A stretch of 64,000 nt of DNA from Nocardioidaceae bacterium SCSIO 66511 (GCA_023100825.1 CP095846.1:1736001-1800000); one strand, 5' to 3'. Shown: positions 35,011 to 44,402, counted from the stretch's first letter. The notes: generated from the sequence alone by a model not told the origin. A program made the numbers and translations.

Positions 35011-36344
35011 CACCTATCGCGCTCGCGCCCGACCAGGCGCCCGGCACCACGCGTACCGTCTTCGGTGAGGACGACGGCGGCCTTGTCCGCCGCACCGTCC
35101 TCCCGGGCGGGCTGCGCGTGGTGACCGAGGCGATGCCGGGCGTACGCTCCGCGACGATCGGCATGTGGGTCGGCGTCGGGTCTCGCGACGAGACGCCGAC
35201 CCTCGCCGGTGCATCGCACTTCCTCGAGCACCTGCTGTTCAAGGGCACCCCGAGCCGGTCTGCCGTCGACATCTCCGCCGGGCTCGAAGCGGTCGGCGGC
35301 GAGATGAACGCCTACACCGCACGTGAGCACACCTGCTACCACGCGCGGGTGATCGACACCGACCTGCCGCTCGCGATCGACGTTCTCTCCGACATGATCA
35401 CCAGCTCCCGGCTGGCTGCCGACGACGTCGAGGCCGAGCGTGGCGTGATCCTCGAAGAGATCGCGATGAACGACGACGATCCCGACGACGTCGTGCACAA
35501 TCTCATCGTCGCGCAGTCGTGGCGCGGCTCGCGGCTGGCCGCACCGGTCGCCGGCGACCCCGACACCGTGACGACGCTGACCCGCCGCCAGATCGCGGGC
35601 TACTACCGTCGTCGCTACCAACCGTCGTCCATCGTCGTGGCCGTCGCCGGCAACGTCGACCATGCAGCGGTCGTACGCCGAGTGCGCAAGGCGTTCGAGT
35701 CCGCGGGCGCGCTCGACGATCCGGCGGGGACACCAGCGCCGCCCCGACGCGGCGGCCGCGCCGTCACGTTCACCGGCGGCGTGTCCGTGCTCGAACGCGC
35801 AACGGAGCAGGCGAACGTCGTGCTCGGTCTTGCCGGGCTCCGGCGCGGCGACGAACGACGACACGCATTGGGCGTACTCAACGTCGCTATGGGCGGCGGC
35901 ATGTCGTCACGGCTCTTCCAGGAGGTACGCGAGAAGCGTGCCCTCGCGTACTCGGTCTACTCGTTCACCAACCAGTACGCCGATGCGGGCATGGTCGGCG
36001 TGTACGCCGGATGTGCCCCGAACAAGATCGACGACGTACTCGACGTGTGTCGTACCGAGCTCGCCAACATCGCCGCGCACGGGCTGACCGCCGATGAGCT
36101 GGCTCGTGGCAAAGGGCAGCTGCGCGGCGGCCTCGTACTCGGGCTCGAGGATCCCGCCTCACGGATGGCGCGCATCGGCAAGGCCGATCTGCTGCACGGC
36201 GAGATCGCCAGCATCGACGGCCTGCTCGAGTCCATCGACGCCGTCACTCTCGACGACGTACGTGAGGTTGCCGGCGACCTGCTGGCGACCGAGCCGGCGC
36301 TCGCAGTGGTCGGACCGTTCGACGATCCGTCCCGCTTCGCCTGA
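35007..36344 (+). CDS. M16 family zinc metallopeptidase
   Basis: A 445-residue peptidase of the pitrilysin/processing peptidase family. The inverted zinc motif His71-x-x-Glu74-His75 ([11 protein letters not shown]) and the distal glutamate in [16 protein letters not shown] are present; the C-terminal half is the inactive partner-like domain with [21 protein letters not shown]. Location directly after pnp is conserved in actinobacteria and Bacillus (mlpA/ymxG type). GTG start overlaps the pnp stop, so the two are coupled. Cytoplasmic substrate unknown. Confidence 0.92.
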   Translation: MTPIALAPDQAPGTTRTVFGEDDGGLVRRTVLPGGLRVVTEAMPGVRSATIGMWVGVGSRDETPTLAGASHFLEHLLFKGTPSRSAVDISAGLEAVGGEMNAYTAREHTCYHARVIDTDLPLAIDVLSDMITSSRLAADDVEAERGVILEEIAMNDDDPDDVVHNLIVAQSWRGSRLAAPVAGDPDTVTTLTRRQIAGYYRRRYQPSSIVVAVAGNVDHAAVVRRVRKAFESAGALDDPAGTPAPPRRGGRAVTFTGGVSVLERATEQANVVLGLAGLRRGDERRHALGVLNVAMGGGMSSRLFQEVREKRALAYSVYSFTNQYADAGMVGVYAGCAPNKIDDVLDVCRTELANIAAHGLTADELARGKGQLRGGLVLGLEDPASRMARIGKADLLHGEIASIDGLLESIDAVTLDDVREVAGDLLATEPALAVVGPFDDPSRFA

Positions 36345-36359
36345 CGTCCCGCTAGGCGA

Positions 36360-36416
36360 AGTTCGGTGCGTAGTCGTTGGTGTTGCGACCGAACACCAAC
36401 GACTACGCGCCGAACT
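36360..36416. repeat. Long palindrome, family 2
   Basis: Twenty-five-base arms (AGTTCGGTGCGTAGTCGTTG..) pair with one wobble around a seven-base loop; an additional outer match CCCGCTA/TAGCGGG lies at 36348 and 36429. The right arm encodes the last codons and TAG stop (36403-36405) of the convergent membrane protein. The right arm is identical over 25 bases to that of 8877. Confidence 0.85.
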
Positions 36417-36891
36417 CCGGTTCATCGGTAGCGGGATTTGACGGTACGGAGCACGCCGTCGGCGTGCGCCAGTCGGTCGAGAACGGTCGCCCACGGGTGA
36501 GGGTCACAACCGTGACCAGGCACATGATCGCGGCGGCGACGAGCCCGTACGCAAGACCGCCGAAGGGTCCTCCGGCGAAGAGCGCCGCACTCACCAGCAG
36601 CGAACCGACCGTAGCGGCACACTCCAGTACGACGACGTCGATCCGAGTCGTTCCGCTGTCACGTCGCCGGGACAGGTAGTGCGCGCCCGGAACCAGGATC
36701 AGCGGCCACAACGCCCACGCCACCGCTGCCAGCCCGATGGCCCTTCGTACGCCGACGTCGAAGTCGCCGACCAGACCGAGCCCAACGGCCACAACCGCAG
36801 TAACGATCGCCATCGGCAATCGGATGATCGCGACGACGACGTACGCCACCGCCATCGAGCCGAACGTCGGTGTCGCGCTCTCGCTTGTCAT
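36403..36891 (-). CDS. Four-helix membrane protein of unknown function
   Basis: A 162-residue protein with four predicted helices (about 12-40, 48-70, 88-108, 112-132) and hydrophilic ends. No family recognised. It starts in a four-base overlap with a 57-residue membrane protein gene upstream, so they probably act together. Its C-terminus EFGA and stop codon are encoded by the palindrome at 36360. Confidence 0.65.
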   Translation of the reverse strand: MTSESATPTFGSMAVAYVVVAIIRLPMAIVTAVVAVGLGLVGDFDVGVRRAIGLAAVAWALWPLILVPGAHYLSRRRDSGTTRIDVVVLECAATVGSLLVSAALFAGGPFGGLAYGLVAAAIMCLVTVVTLTRGRPFSTDWRTPTACSVPSNPATDEPEFGA

Positions 36892-37061
36892 GGTCGGTCC
36901 TCATCGTCGCCGCGTCCGAGTTCCTTGCGCAATCGTTGGATTTGCCGCTTAACATCAACGACCAACCCGGATCCGAGCAGCAGGAACGGTGATCCAAGAA
37001 TGCCACCGAACGCGACGAACAGCAGTTGGCCGCCGATACCCAACTTCTCGTCGGTTGGCAT
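36888..37061 (-). CDS. 57-residue single-pass membrane protein
   Basis: Small gene starting ATG 37061: MPTDEKLGIGGQLLFVAFGG followed by a second hydrophobic half (ILGSPFLLLGSGLVVDV) and a charged amphipathic tail KRQIQRLRKELGRGDDEDRP. TAGGAA upstream is a weak ribosome binding site. The stop overlaps the start of the 162-residue membrane protein as ATGA, strong evidence that both are translated. Function unknown. Confidence 0.65.
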   Translation of the reverse strand: MPTDEKLGIGGQLLFVAFGGILGSPFLLLGSGLVVDVKRQIQRLRKELGRGDDEDRP

Positions 37062-37190
37062 CTGAGATTCCTATCATCGAGTGGCCTCTTGTGCAGAGTG
37101 TTACGAGGTGACGGCCGGATCTCGTTGCCCCGAATCGAGAGACGTTCTGACTGATCCATCACGCCAGATGACACCTGATAGACAGGGGGC

Positions 37191-38033
37191 ATGAGCGAGA
37201 ACTACCGCCCGATCGAGGAGGGCGTCGAGACCGATCTGCGTTCGCAGCTGACGTACGCGAGCTACCTCGACCTCGATCGGTTGCTCGGCGCCCAGCATCC
37301 GGTGTCGGGTCACCACGACGAGATGCTGTTCATCGTGCAGCATCAGGTCACCGAGCTGTGGCTGAAGCAGCTCATCCATGAGCTTCGCTCGGCGATCGCG
37401 CTGATCGCGGCCGATGACCTGCCGCCGGCGCTGAAGCGGCTTGCTCGCATCAAGCACATCCAGCGGCAGATGTTCGAGCAGTGGTCGGTGCTGGAGACGC
37501 TCACCCCGATCGAGTACGCGCAGTTCCGCGACTCCCTCGGCCATGCGTCCGGGTTCCAGTCGCTGCAGTACCGCACGGTGGAGTTCCTGCTCGGCAACAA
37601 GACGCCCGGTATGACGAAGGTCTTCGAGCACGATCCCGAAGGCCATGCTCGGTTGGAGGCCGATCTCGCGGCGCCGAGCCTGTACGAGGAGTTCCTCCGC
37701 TATCTGCGGCGCCAGGGTTTCGCCGTGCCGCCAGAGGTGGCCGAACGCGACTTCAGCCGTCCGTACGCCGCGAACGACGGGGTGACGGCGGTGTTCAAGA
37801 CCATCTATGACGCGCCCGACGAACACTGGCAGGCGTACGAGGCCTGTGAGGAGCTGGTCGACGTCGAGGAGAGCTTCCAGCTCTGGCGGTTCCGGCATCT
37901 CAAGACGGTCGAGCGGGTGATCGGGCACAAGCGAGGCACGGGCGGATCGAGTGGGGTCGGATTCCTCAAGCGGGCTCTCGACCTGACGTTCTTCCCCGAG
38001 CTGTTGGCGGTTCGCACCCAGATCGGCACGTGA
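37191..38033 (+). CDS. kynA: tryptophan 2,3-dioxygenase
   Basis: Heme enzyme that opens the indole ring of tryptophan to N-formylkynurenine. The 280 residues show [32 protein letters not shown] and the late [21 protein letters not shown], where the proximal heme His lies, then [16 protein letters not shown]. These are family-specific substrate and heme contacts. GGGGG precedes the ATG; a TAGACA stands at the -10-like place. It forms an operon with kynureninase 34 bases downstream. Confidence 0.96.
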   Translation: MSENYRPIEEGVETDLRSQLTYASYLDLDRLLGAQHPVSGHHDEMLFIVQHQVTELWLKQLIHELRSAIALIAADDLPPALKRLARIKHIQRQMFEQWSVLETLTPIEYAQFRDSLGHASGFQSLQYRTVEFLLGNKTPGMTKVFEHDPEGHARLEADLAAPSLYEEFLRYLRRQGFAVPPEVAERDFSRPYAANDGVTAVFKTIYDAPDEHWQAYEACEELVDVEESFQLWRFRHLKTVERVIGHKRGTGGSSGVGFLKRALDLTFFPELLAVRTQIGT

Positions 38034-38067
38034 GCGCGACTACCATGTGCTCGGCCCAGGAGGTGGC

Positions 38068-39279
38068 ATGACGCTCAGTTACCAGGATGCGCTCGCGCGC
38101 GACGAGGCAGACCCGCTCGGTGGGTTCCGTGACGCATTCCATCGGCTCGACGATCCGGTCGCGTACCTCGACGGCAACTCGCTCGGGCGCCCGCCGAAGG
38201 CGACGGTCGCGCGGATGAAGGAGGCCGTCGAGCGCGAGTGGGGTGAGCGACTCATCCGCGGCTGGGAGGAAGGCTGGGCCGATCGCGCGGAGCAGATCGG
38301 CGACCAGCTCGCGGCGACGTGTCTCGGTGCGGCTCGCGGTCAGACCGTCGTCACCGACACGACGTCGGTCAACATCTACAAGGTCGTGTACGCGGCGTGC
38401 GATCTGCAGGGCGGTCGCGACGAGATCGTCATCGACGATGCGAACTTCCCGACCGATCGCTACCTCGTCGAGAGCATCGCGCGCGCCCGCGGACTCTACG
38501 TACGCTGGCTGAGCCCCGACCCGGTCGCCGGCGTCACCGACCGCGACCTGGCCGCGGCGCTCGGACCGAAGACCGCGGTCGTCGTCCTCAGCCACGTCGA
38601 CTACCGCTCGGGCGCCATCGCAGACCTGCCCGGTCTGACCGCGCTCGCCCACGACGCCGGAGCGCTCGTTGTGTGGGACGTCTGTCACTCGGTCGGCGTA
38701 CTCCCGATCGAACTGGATCGCCACGGTGTCGACTTCGCCGTCGGCTGCACCTACAAGTACCTCAACGCCGGCCCCGGGGCACCCGCTTTCATCTACGTCG
38801 CACAACGGCTGCTCGCAGACGTACGCCAGCCGATCCCGGGCTGGTGGAGTGCGCGCGATGTGTTCGCCATGGCAGATACGTACGAGCCGGCGATCGGTGC
38901 GCGACGGATGCTGAGCGGTACGCCCGGCATCCTCGCCATGATCGGGGTCGAGGAGGGCGTCCGGCTGGTGGGTCAGGCCGGCATCGGAGCGATCCGGGCG
39001 AAGGCCGCCGACCTCACCGGCGTGTGCATCGCCCTGGTCGACGACTGGCTGGCGCCGCGTGGCTACGCCGTCGTCTCGCCGCGTGATGCGGCCAAGCGCG
39101 GCGGACACGTGAGCATCCAAGGTCCCGGGGCACGCAAGGTGCGCGACAAGATGGTCGCCGCCAGTGTCATCCCGGACTTCCGCAACCCCGACACGATCCG
39201 ACTCGGCCTGTCGCCGCTGTCGACCTCGTACGCGGAGCTGTGGCAGTCGATGGATGTGATCCGCGGCATCGTGTCCTGA
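38068..39279 (+). CDS. kynU: kynureninase
   Basis: PLP enzyme that cleaves kynurenine to anthranilate and alanine (or 3-hydroxykynurenine to 3-hydroxyanthranilate). The 403 residues include YLDGNSLGRPPK, DTTSVNIYK, WDVCHSVGVLPI and the Schiff-base lysine Lys230 in CTYKYLNAGPG. AGGAGG lies five bases before ATG 38068. Together with kynA it gives tryptophan-to-anthranilate breakdown, though the formamidase step (KynB) is not encoded here. Confidence 0.96.
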   Translation: MTLSYQDALARDEADPLGGFRDAFHRLDDPVAYLDGNSLGRPPKATVARMKEAVEREWGERLIRGWEEGWADRAEQIGDQLAATCLGAARGQTVVTDTTSVNIYKVVYAACDLQGGRDEIVIDDANFPTDRYLVESIARARGLYVRWLSPDPVAGVTDRDLAAALGPKTAVVVLSHVDYRSGAIADLPGLTALAHDAGALVVWDVCHSVGVLPIELDRHGVDFAVGCTYKYLNAGPGAPAFIYVAQRLLADVRQPIPGWWSARDVFAMADTYEPAIGARRMLSGTPGILAMIGVEEGVRLVGQAGIGAIRAKAADLTGVCIALVDDWLAPRGYAVVSPRDAAKRGGHVSIQGPGARKVRDKMVAASVIPDFRNPDTIRLGLSPLSTSYAELWQSMDVIRGIVS

Positions 39280-39348
39280 CCGCGAGCCCCTGCGCCGTCA
39301 GAGGTACCGGCCGGTAACACCGTGCTGCCAGAGTTCGAGCCGACCCCT

Positions 39349-39411
39349 CATTTTGTATCTATCACGCACCGGTACAAACCTATTGGAGCTATGCGCGATA
39401 GATACAAAATG
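39349..39411. repeat. AT-rich palindrome with internal copy
   Basis: CATTTTGTATCTATC and its exact complement end an element with a further matching GCG (one mismatch) and a 25-base loop. The loop contains GGTACAAACC, which can also pair with part of the left arm. The AT content differs sharply from the surroundings. It lies between kynU and the protease gene, both on the plus strand, ending 34 bases before the protease start. Confidence 0.75.
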
Positions 39412-39445
39412 CGCCCGCCCGTCCCGTCGGTGAAAGGACTCTCCG

Positions 39446-41086
39446 ATGAAACGACTCTGCCTGGGTGCTGCCGGCTCGCTGATCGCGGCCGGTCTCATCC
39501 TGCCCACCACGGCCGCGAACGCCAACGCCGCGAACGCGGCACCGTCCGACTCCGGCGACATCCGAAGCGTCGCCACCGACAGTTCCATCGCGCGCGACGC
39601 ACTCGACGCCCTCGCGCAACACTCGGGCAAGGCCCGGCTGTCGAGCAACGACCGCTATCGGGCGACCGATGCGCTCATCGGTCCGTCGGGTGACCGGCAC
39701 GTACGTGTCGACCGCTTCTACCGTGGCCTGCCGGTGATCGGCGGCGACATGGTCGTGCACCAGAGCCAGCGTGGCAGGTGGCAGGGGCTCAGCTCCACGC
39801 TGCGCCAGGTCGTCGACGTACGGGTGAGACCGCAGGTCGAGCGCAGGGCCGCAGTTTCCGCAGCCAAGAGCTTCGTACGTGCGGAGAAGATCCGTCGGGT
39901 GCACCTGCACGGCAAGCGCCGTCTCGTCGTCGATGCACGGGAGTCGGCTCCGCGGCTCGCCTGGGAGGTACGCACGACCGGCGTGCAGAGCAACGGCGTG
40001 CCGAGCTACCGCTTCACCTACGTCGACGCCCGTACCGGTGAGGCGATTCGCTCCGAGGAGCAGAACCGGACAGCAGAGGACGGCGAAGGTACAGGCCTGT
40101 ACTCCGGCACCGTTCCGCTGACCACTAGGAAGTCCGGCGACCAGTACGAGCTGCTCGACCCGACCCGCGGTGGTACGCGCACCGAAGACAAGATGAACAA
40201 GATGGACCTGCTGTGCATCCCGTTCCTCGGCTGCCTCATCCCGACGCCGGGCGACAAGGTCATGGACGACGACAACACGTGGGGTGACGGCACTCCTGAG
40301 AACCGGCAGTCCGCAGCGGTCGACGCTCAGTACGCGGCGGCGGCGACCTGGGACTACTTCCGTGACGTACACAACCGGCACGGTGTCGCCGATGATGGCA
40401 AGGGCGGCTACAGCCGCGTGCACTACGGGAACGGTTACAACAACGCGTTCTTCAGCAAGCTGTGCAACTGCATGACGTACGGCGGCGGCGACGGTGAGAC
40501 CACCGGATCGTTCGCGACGCTCGACGTCGGCGCGCACGAGTTCGCCCACGGCGTCACGAGCAGTTCGGCGAACCTGACGTACTCGGGCGAGTCAGGCGGG
40601 CTCAACGAGGCGACCAGCGACATCTTCGCGACGCTCGTCGACTTCCACGCCAACGCCGACGAGGCCAACTACAACATGGGTGAAGACGTCATGTTGGACG
40701 GCACTCCGCTGCGCTGGATGGACGATCCGGCTCGGGACGAGAAGTCGGCCAGTTGCTACACGCCGGATGTCGGCGACCTCAACGTCCACTACTCGTCGGG
40801 TGTCGGCAACCACTTCTTCTACCTGCTGGCCGAAGGCTCGGGCAAGAAGACGATCAACGGCGTCGACTACGACTCGCCGACCTGTGACGGGTCGACCGTC
40901 GAGGGCATCGGCATCGAGAAGGCCGGCGATATCTGGTACCTCGCCCTTACCGGCTTCATGACGTCCGACACGAACTACGCAGACGGACGCCAGGCGACGA
41001 TCGACGCGGCCAGCGAGCTGTACGGCGCCGACAGCGCCGAGGTCAAGGCCGTCGAGGCGGCGTGGACGGCGGTGGGCGTCGGCTGA
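39446..41086 (+). CDS. Secreted M4 (thermolysin) family metalloprotease
   Basis: A 546-residue preproenzyme. Signal peptide about 1-31; propeptide about 32-200 with FTP and PepSY-like parts (VDRFYRGLPVIGGDMVVHQ; YRFTYVDARTGEAI). The catalytic domain has His364-Glu365-x-x-His368 (HEFAHGVT), the third zinc ligand Glu388 in GGLNEATSD and the later SSGVGNHFFYLL region with the proton donor His. All catalytic residues are present, so it is likely an active extracellular protease. AAAGGA precedes ATG by seven bases. Terminator hairpin follows. Confidence 0.93.
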   Translation: MKRLCLGAAGSLIAAGLILPTTAANANAANAAPSDSGDIRSVATDSSIARDALDALAQHSGKARLSSNDRYRATDALIGPSGDRHVRVDRFYRGLPVIGGDMVVHQSQRGRWQGLSSTLRQVVDVRVRPQVERRAAVSAAKSFVRAEKIRRVHLHGKRRLVVDARESAPRLAWEVRTTGVQSNGVPSYRFTYVDARTGEAIRSEEQNRTAEDGEGTGLYSGTVPLTTRKSGDQYELLDPTRGGTRTEDKMNKMDLLCIPFLGCLIPTPGDKVMDDDNTWGDGTPENRQSAAVDAQYAAAATWDYFRDVHNRHGVADDGKGGYSRVHYGNGYNNAFFSKLCNCMTYGGGDGETTGSFATLDVGAHEFAHGVTSSSANLTYSGESGGLNEATSDIFATLVDFHANADEANYNMGEDVMLDGTPLRWMDDPARDEKSASCYTPDVGDLNVHYSSGVGNHFFYLLAEGSGKKTINGVDYDSPTCDGSTVEGIGIEKAGDIWYLALTGFMTSDTNYADGRQATIDAASELYGADSAEVKAVEAAWTAVGVG

Positions 41087-41110
41087 CGTCACCCTGCTGC
41101 CACGGCGCAG

Positions 41111-41156
41111 AACCGCGAAGGCGCGATCCGGAGATCCCGGGTCGCGCCTTTCGCGT
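41111..41156 (+). terminator. Hairpin terminator after the M4 protease gene
   Basis: GCGAAGGCGCGATCCGG pairs with CCCGGGTCGCGCCTTTCGC around a four-base loop with minor bulges, 24 bases after the stop. Confidence 0.65.
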
Positions 41157-41187
41157 TCGGCCGGGTGCCGTACGTGCGTCACCGTGA

Positions 41188-41193
41188 GAGGAT
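41188..41193 (+). promoter_or_regulatory. -10-like hexamer GAGGAT before dapB
   Basis: GAGGAT ends seven bases before the dapB ATG, where no ribosome binding site is visible; consistent with leaderless initiation. Confidence 0.3.
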
Positions 41194-41200
41194 CGGGCAC

Positions 41201-41968
41201 ATGACTGACGCGGCGACGAAGGTGGGCGTTCTGGGCGCTCGCGGACGGATGGGATCCCAAGCATGCAAGGCGGTCGACGCAGCTGACGGCCTCGAGCTCG
41301 TCGCCGGCGTCGACATCCATGACTCGCTCGCCGGCCTCACGGGCGCCAACGCCGAGGTCGTCGTCGACTTCACCCGGCCCGACGTCGTGATGGACAACCT
41401 CGCGTGGTGCATCAAGCACGGAGTCAGCGCCGTCGTCGGCACGTCCGGGTTCACCGATGAGCGCATCGAGGAGCTGCGGAACCTGATCGGCGACCGCGAC
41501 GATGTGACCGTTCTGATCGTGCCGAACTTCTCGATCGGGGCCGTGCTGATGATGCGCTTCGCCGCGCAGGCAGCGCCGTACTTCGAGTCCGTCGAGGTGG
41601 TCGAGATGCATCATCCCGACAAGGTCGATGCACCGTCGGGTACGGCGCAGCGCACTGCCGAGATGATCTCGAGCGCGCGTACGGACGCCGGTTGCTCGGC
41701 AATGCCCGACGCCACCACGTCGGATCCCGACGGCGCCCGCGGCGCAGTTGTTGCGGGCGTACCCGTGCACTCGGTACGCGCCCGCGGGCTGGTCGCGCAC
41801 CAGGAGGTGTTGCTCGGCGCTCTCGGGGAGACGCTGACAATCAGGCACGACTCGATCGATCGGGAGTCGTTCATGCCCGGTGTTGTCGCGGGCGTACGCG
41901 CCGTGGCGGGCGCGGACCGATCTCTGCGCGGCGTCGTTGTCGGCCTCGAGCACGTACTCGGCGTCTGA
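41201..41968 (+). CDS. dapB: 4-hydroxy-tetrahydrodipicolinate reductase
   Basis: Second committed step of diaminopimelate/lysine synthesis. The 255 residues carry the nucleotide-binding VGVLGARGRMGSQ near the N-terminus, VVGTSGF, NFSIGAVLM and the catalytic signature EMHHPDKVDAPSGTAQRTAE. ATG 41201 is the first codon giving the Rossmann strand; the frame is open 12 codons further upstream without a site. dapA lies 20 kb downstream in the same window. Confidence 0.96.
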   Translation: MTDAATKVGVLGARGRMGSQACKAVDAADGLELVAGVDIHDSLAGLTGANAEVVVDFTRPDVVMDNLAWCIKHGVSAVVGTSGFTDERIEELRNLIGDRDDVTVLIVPNFSIGAVLMMRFAAQAAPYFESVEVVEMHHPDKVDAPSGTAQRTAEMISSARTDAGCSAMPDATTSDPDGARGAVVAGVPVHSVRARGLVAHQEVLLGALGETLTIRHDSIDRESFMPGVVAGVRAVAGADRSLRGVVVGLEHVLGV

Positions 41969-41977
41969 CGCGTCCGC

Positions 41978-43738
41978 TCAGCGGGAGCGGCGCGGAGACA
42001 CGGTGAACGGCTTCTCGATCGACTCCGGTGGATGCGGGCTCGCCGGGGCGAGCAGCGGACCGCGGTCGGCGGCACGCCAGGAGTGCGGCACCGAGCGCAA
42101 CCCGACAGGGTGCACGCGTACTCCATCGGGGCCGATCCGCAGACGCAGGTAGCTCTTGAAATCCTCGATGCGTAAGGCGGCGAACAGCTCGTTGCCGTGC
42201 AGGTCCTGCCACACCTGGCCGAGGTACAGGTAAGCGGCGAGTACGTACGCGCCGGAGATGCCGCAGCCGAGTGAGGCGAGCACAGTGATGAGTATGGCGG
42301 CGACGAAGCCGTCGTCCGGCCAGTTGATCGAGCCGACCAGCGAGGTCGCGCCGAGGAGCAGGGCGAGATGTGCGGCCGCATGCAGTACGCCCGCCAGTGC
42401 GCGTACGGGCTCTCGAGATCGAGGACGCGCGAGTCCGATCGTCATACCGAGCACCAGCAGACAACCGAACAGCGCGGGGAGCGAACGGGCGGCGAGCTGA
42501 GTGTCGGCGATCGAGTAGCCCAATAGGCGGTCGACCGCACCGTCGCCCGGTTGGGTCGCGGCGAGCAGCCAGATCAGTACGGCGTAGACCGGACCGAGCA
42601 TCGCGGTCAGGGCGGGGTTGCGCCAAGGCAGCCGCCAGCAGCCGCGGGCGAGCCGTCGCGATTCGGCAACGGACGGGAACGTCTGCGTACGCTCGAACTC
42701 CGCCTCGCCGTCGCCGGACCAGCGTCCGAAGCGAGTCTTCTTCGGGAGGTGGTGCGTGGGGGAGAGGTACGCGCCTCCGCCGCCGCACGTCACCAGCGCC
42801 TGCGGTCCGTCGCCTGTCCGGCGGGAGTAGTGCGAGTAGTGGTGCCGGTCGCCCGACAGGATGAGGCGCACGGCGTCCGCCCGGTCGCCGAGGGCGCTGC
42901 TGACGAACTGCTCGATCGTGTCGCTGCCGTGCGGATCGACCCACGTCGGCTTGGCCGTGCACAAGATGATGCTGTCGCCCTCGCCGAGGTGACTCGCCGC
43001 CTCGCGGAAGTACGCGAGCTGCGGTGCGTCCAGGTAGGTGTCGAACTGGATGTCGGTGCCCCAGAGCCACCAGCCGTACGGGAGCTTGATCGCGAAGTAG
43101 CTGCGCGACTGGATGGTTCGCCACCCGCCGACGAACGACGACACCCGTCGATGTGGGTCGACTGTGCGAAGGGAGCCCTTCCGCGGGACGGGCAAGGGCA
43201 CATCCGCGAGCCAGCCCTGGCAGAACACCCGCAGGAACGCAGTCAGCCCGTCGTACCAGTCGTGGTTGCCGGGTATCGCCGCAATCGCCGGTGACTGCTC
43301 GGAGCGTTCGGGCAGTGCCGCTCGGTAGACGGAGGTAGTGCGGTCGGTGTAGTTGGCCTGCGACGCGACCGGATACGCCTCGTCGCCGCCGAGTACGAGC
43401 AGCTCGCCGTGCGTACGGGCAGGATGCTCCTCGTCGGCGGCCCCGCCCGGCAGCGGATCGACGGCGATGCTCCGCGCGACCGCGTACGTGGAGTCGAACC
43501 CATCGCCGAGGTCGGCGGTGTAGTCGATCCAGCACTCCCGCTCGGGCAGCGAAAGGTCGTATAGTTCCGCCGGCAGCGCCGCTTCGTTCTCGCGCCGGGC
43601 TGCGAAGCCGCCGATCGTACGCGCCATCGCCACCTGCGCTCCGATGCGCGCGAGCTGAGCCGGATGCAGCCAACGGACCGGCGGGAGCCGCCGTAGCCGA
43701 TTGCGCAGGCGGTCGCGGTCTGCCGCGTTCGGATCCAT
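41978..43738 (-). CDS. Membrane-associated metallophosphoesterase
   Basis: A 586-residue protein. The calcineurin-like core has LGGDEAYP (metal ligands), AAIPGNHDWYDGL, a distal LSGDRHHYSHYS and a CGGGGAYLSPTHH motif. Four to five membrane helices follow in the C-terminal half (about 385-510), then a short soluble tail. The order phosphatase then membrane block is unusual for the family. ATG 43738 was chosen because TACGTT lies seven bases upstream; the frame extends further. Function unknown, possibly a lipid or nucleotide phosphoesterase at the inner leaflet. Confidence 0.78.
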   Translation of the reverse strand: MDPNAADRDRLRNRLRRLPPVRWLHPAQLARIGAQVAMARTIGGFAARRENEAALPAELYDLSLPERECWIDYTADLGDGFDSTYAVARSIAVDPLPGGAADEEHPARTHGELLVLGGDEAYPVASQANYTDRTTSVYRAALPERSEQSPAIAAIPGNHDWYDGLTAFLRVFCQGWLADVPLPVPRKGSLRTVDPHRRVSSFVGGWRTIQSRSYFAIKLPYGWWLWGTDIQFDTYLDAPQLAYFREAASHLGEGDSIILCTAKPTWVDPHGSDTIEQFVSSALGDRADAVRLILSGDRHHYSHYSRRTGDGPQALVTCGGGGAYLSPTHHLPKKTRFGRWSGDGEAEFERTQTFPSVAESRRLARGCWRLPWRNPALTAMLGPVYAVLIWLLAATQPGDGAVDRLLGYSIADTQLAARSLPALFGCLLVLGMTIGLARPRSREPVRALAGVLHAAAHLALLLGATSLVGSINWPDDGFVAAILITVLASLGCGISGAYVLAAYLYLGQVWQDLHGNELFAALRIEDFKSYLRLRIGPDGVRVHPVGLRSVPHSWRAADRGPLLAPASPHPPESIEKPFTVSPRRSR

Positions 43739-43745
43739 GCGGCCG

Positions 43746-43751
43746 AACGTA
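43746..43751 (-). promoter_or_regulatory. -10 hexamer TACGTT for the metallophosphoesterase gene
   Basis: TACGTT on the minus strand, separated from ATG 43738 by seven bases; leaderless type. Confidence 0.45.
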
Positions 43752-43841
43752 TCGTGCCGGCGGTCGGTAAGGCGAGTGGCGCAACCTCGTTTCCCGGAAG
43801 CCCAGAAAACAACGGATCTGCGCCACTCCTGGCGCGATGGA

Positions 43842-44402
43842 TCAGTCGTCGTCCACGACGAGCGAGGTGTGCAGGCGTACCTGTTTGATGGTGTTGGCGC
43901 CCGTGCCGTCGACATCGAGCTCACGGTGAGCGCCGTCCGGAGCCCAGCCGGTGCCCTCGACGAACGAGCGCAGTCGGTCGTCGGTCGATGCGATCCACCA
44001 GGTGGCCCGGGTGAACTTGTCGGCCCGCAACGTGTCGGTGCATGCCTGCAGTAGCCGCGATCCATGGCCCTCGCCATGGGCAGCCGCGTCGATGACGAAC
44101 TCCACGATCTCGCCGTCGGCGATCGGGTCGGCGTCGGGGTCGTCGGCCGGAGAGGTCACTGCGAACCCGCGTACCGTCGCGCGCTCCAGGGCCACCAGAA
44201 CCCGGTTGCGGGCGTCCCCGGGTTTGTCCATCGACGCAGCCCACTTGCGGGCGAAGTCGTCGACATCCAGCGAGTCGACCATCTCCTGCGGGAGTACGTC
44301 GGCGTACTGCTCACGCCAAGCCGCGACCTGGCAGCGCGCGACAGCAGGTGCGTCGTCGGCCCAGGCGACCCGGACACTGACGTCGGCGGTGGGGGAACTC
44401 AT
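43842..44402 (-). CDS. GNAT family N-acetyltransferase
   Basis: A 186-residue single-domain acetyltransferase. VRVAWADDAPAVARCQVAAW is the usual start, EFVIDAAAHGEGHGSRLLQA the acetyl-CoA loop (with G-x-G-x-G/S after His). The acceptor is not predictable. CACAAT on the minus strand (44410-44415) ends seven bases before ATG 44402, again the leaderless arrangement. Confidence 0.82.
   Translation of the reverse strand: MSSPTADVSVRVAWADDAPAVARCQVAAWREQYADVLPQEMVDSLDVDDFARKWAASMDKPGDARNRVLVALERATVRGFAVTSPADDPDADPIADGEIVEFVIDAAAHGEGHGSRLLQACTDTLRADKFTRATWWIASTDDRLRSFVEGTGWAPDGAHRELDVDGTGANTIKQVRLHTSLVVDDD

Noticed and set aside
32000-35013. Upstream part of a 1471-codon open frame on the minus strand (30598-35013)
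   Set aside because: Beyond ATG 31986 it runs antisense to rpsO and pnp, both certain genes; long shadow frames are expected at this GC content.
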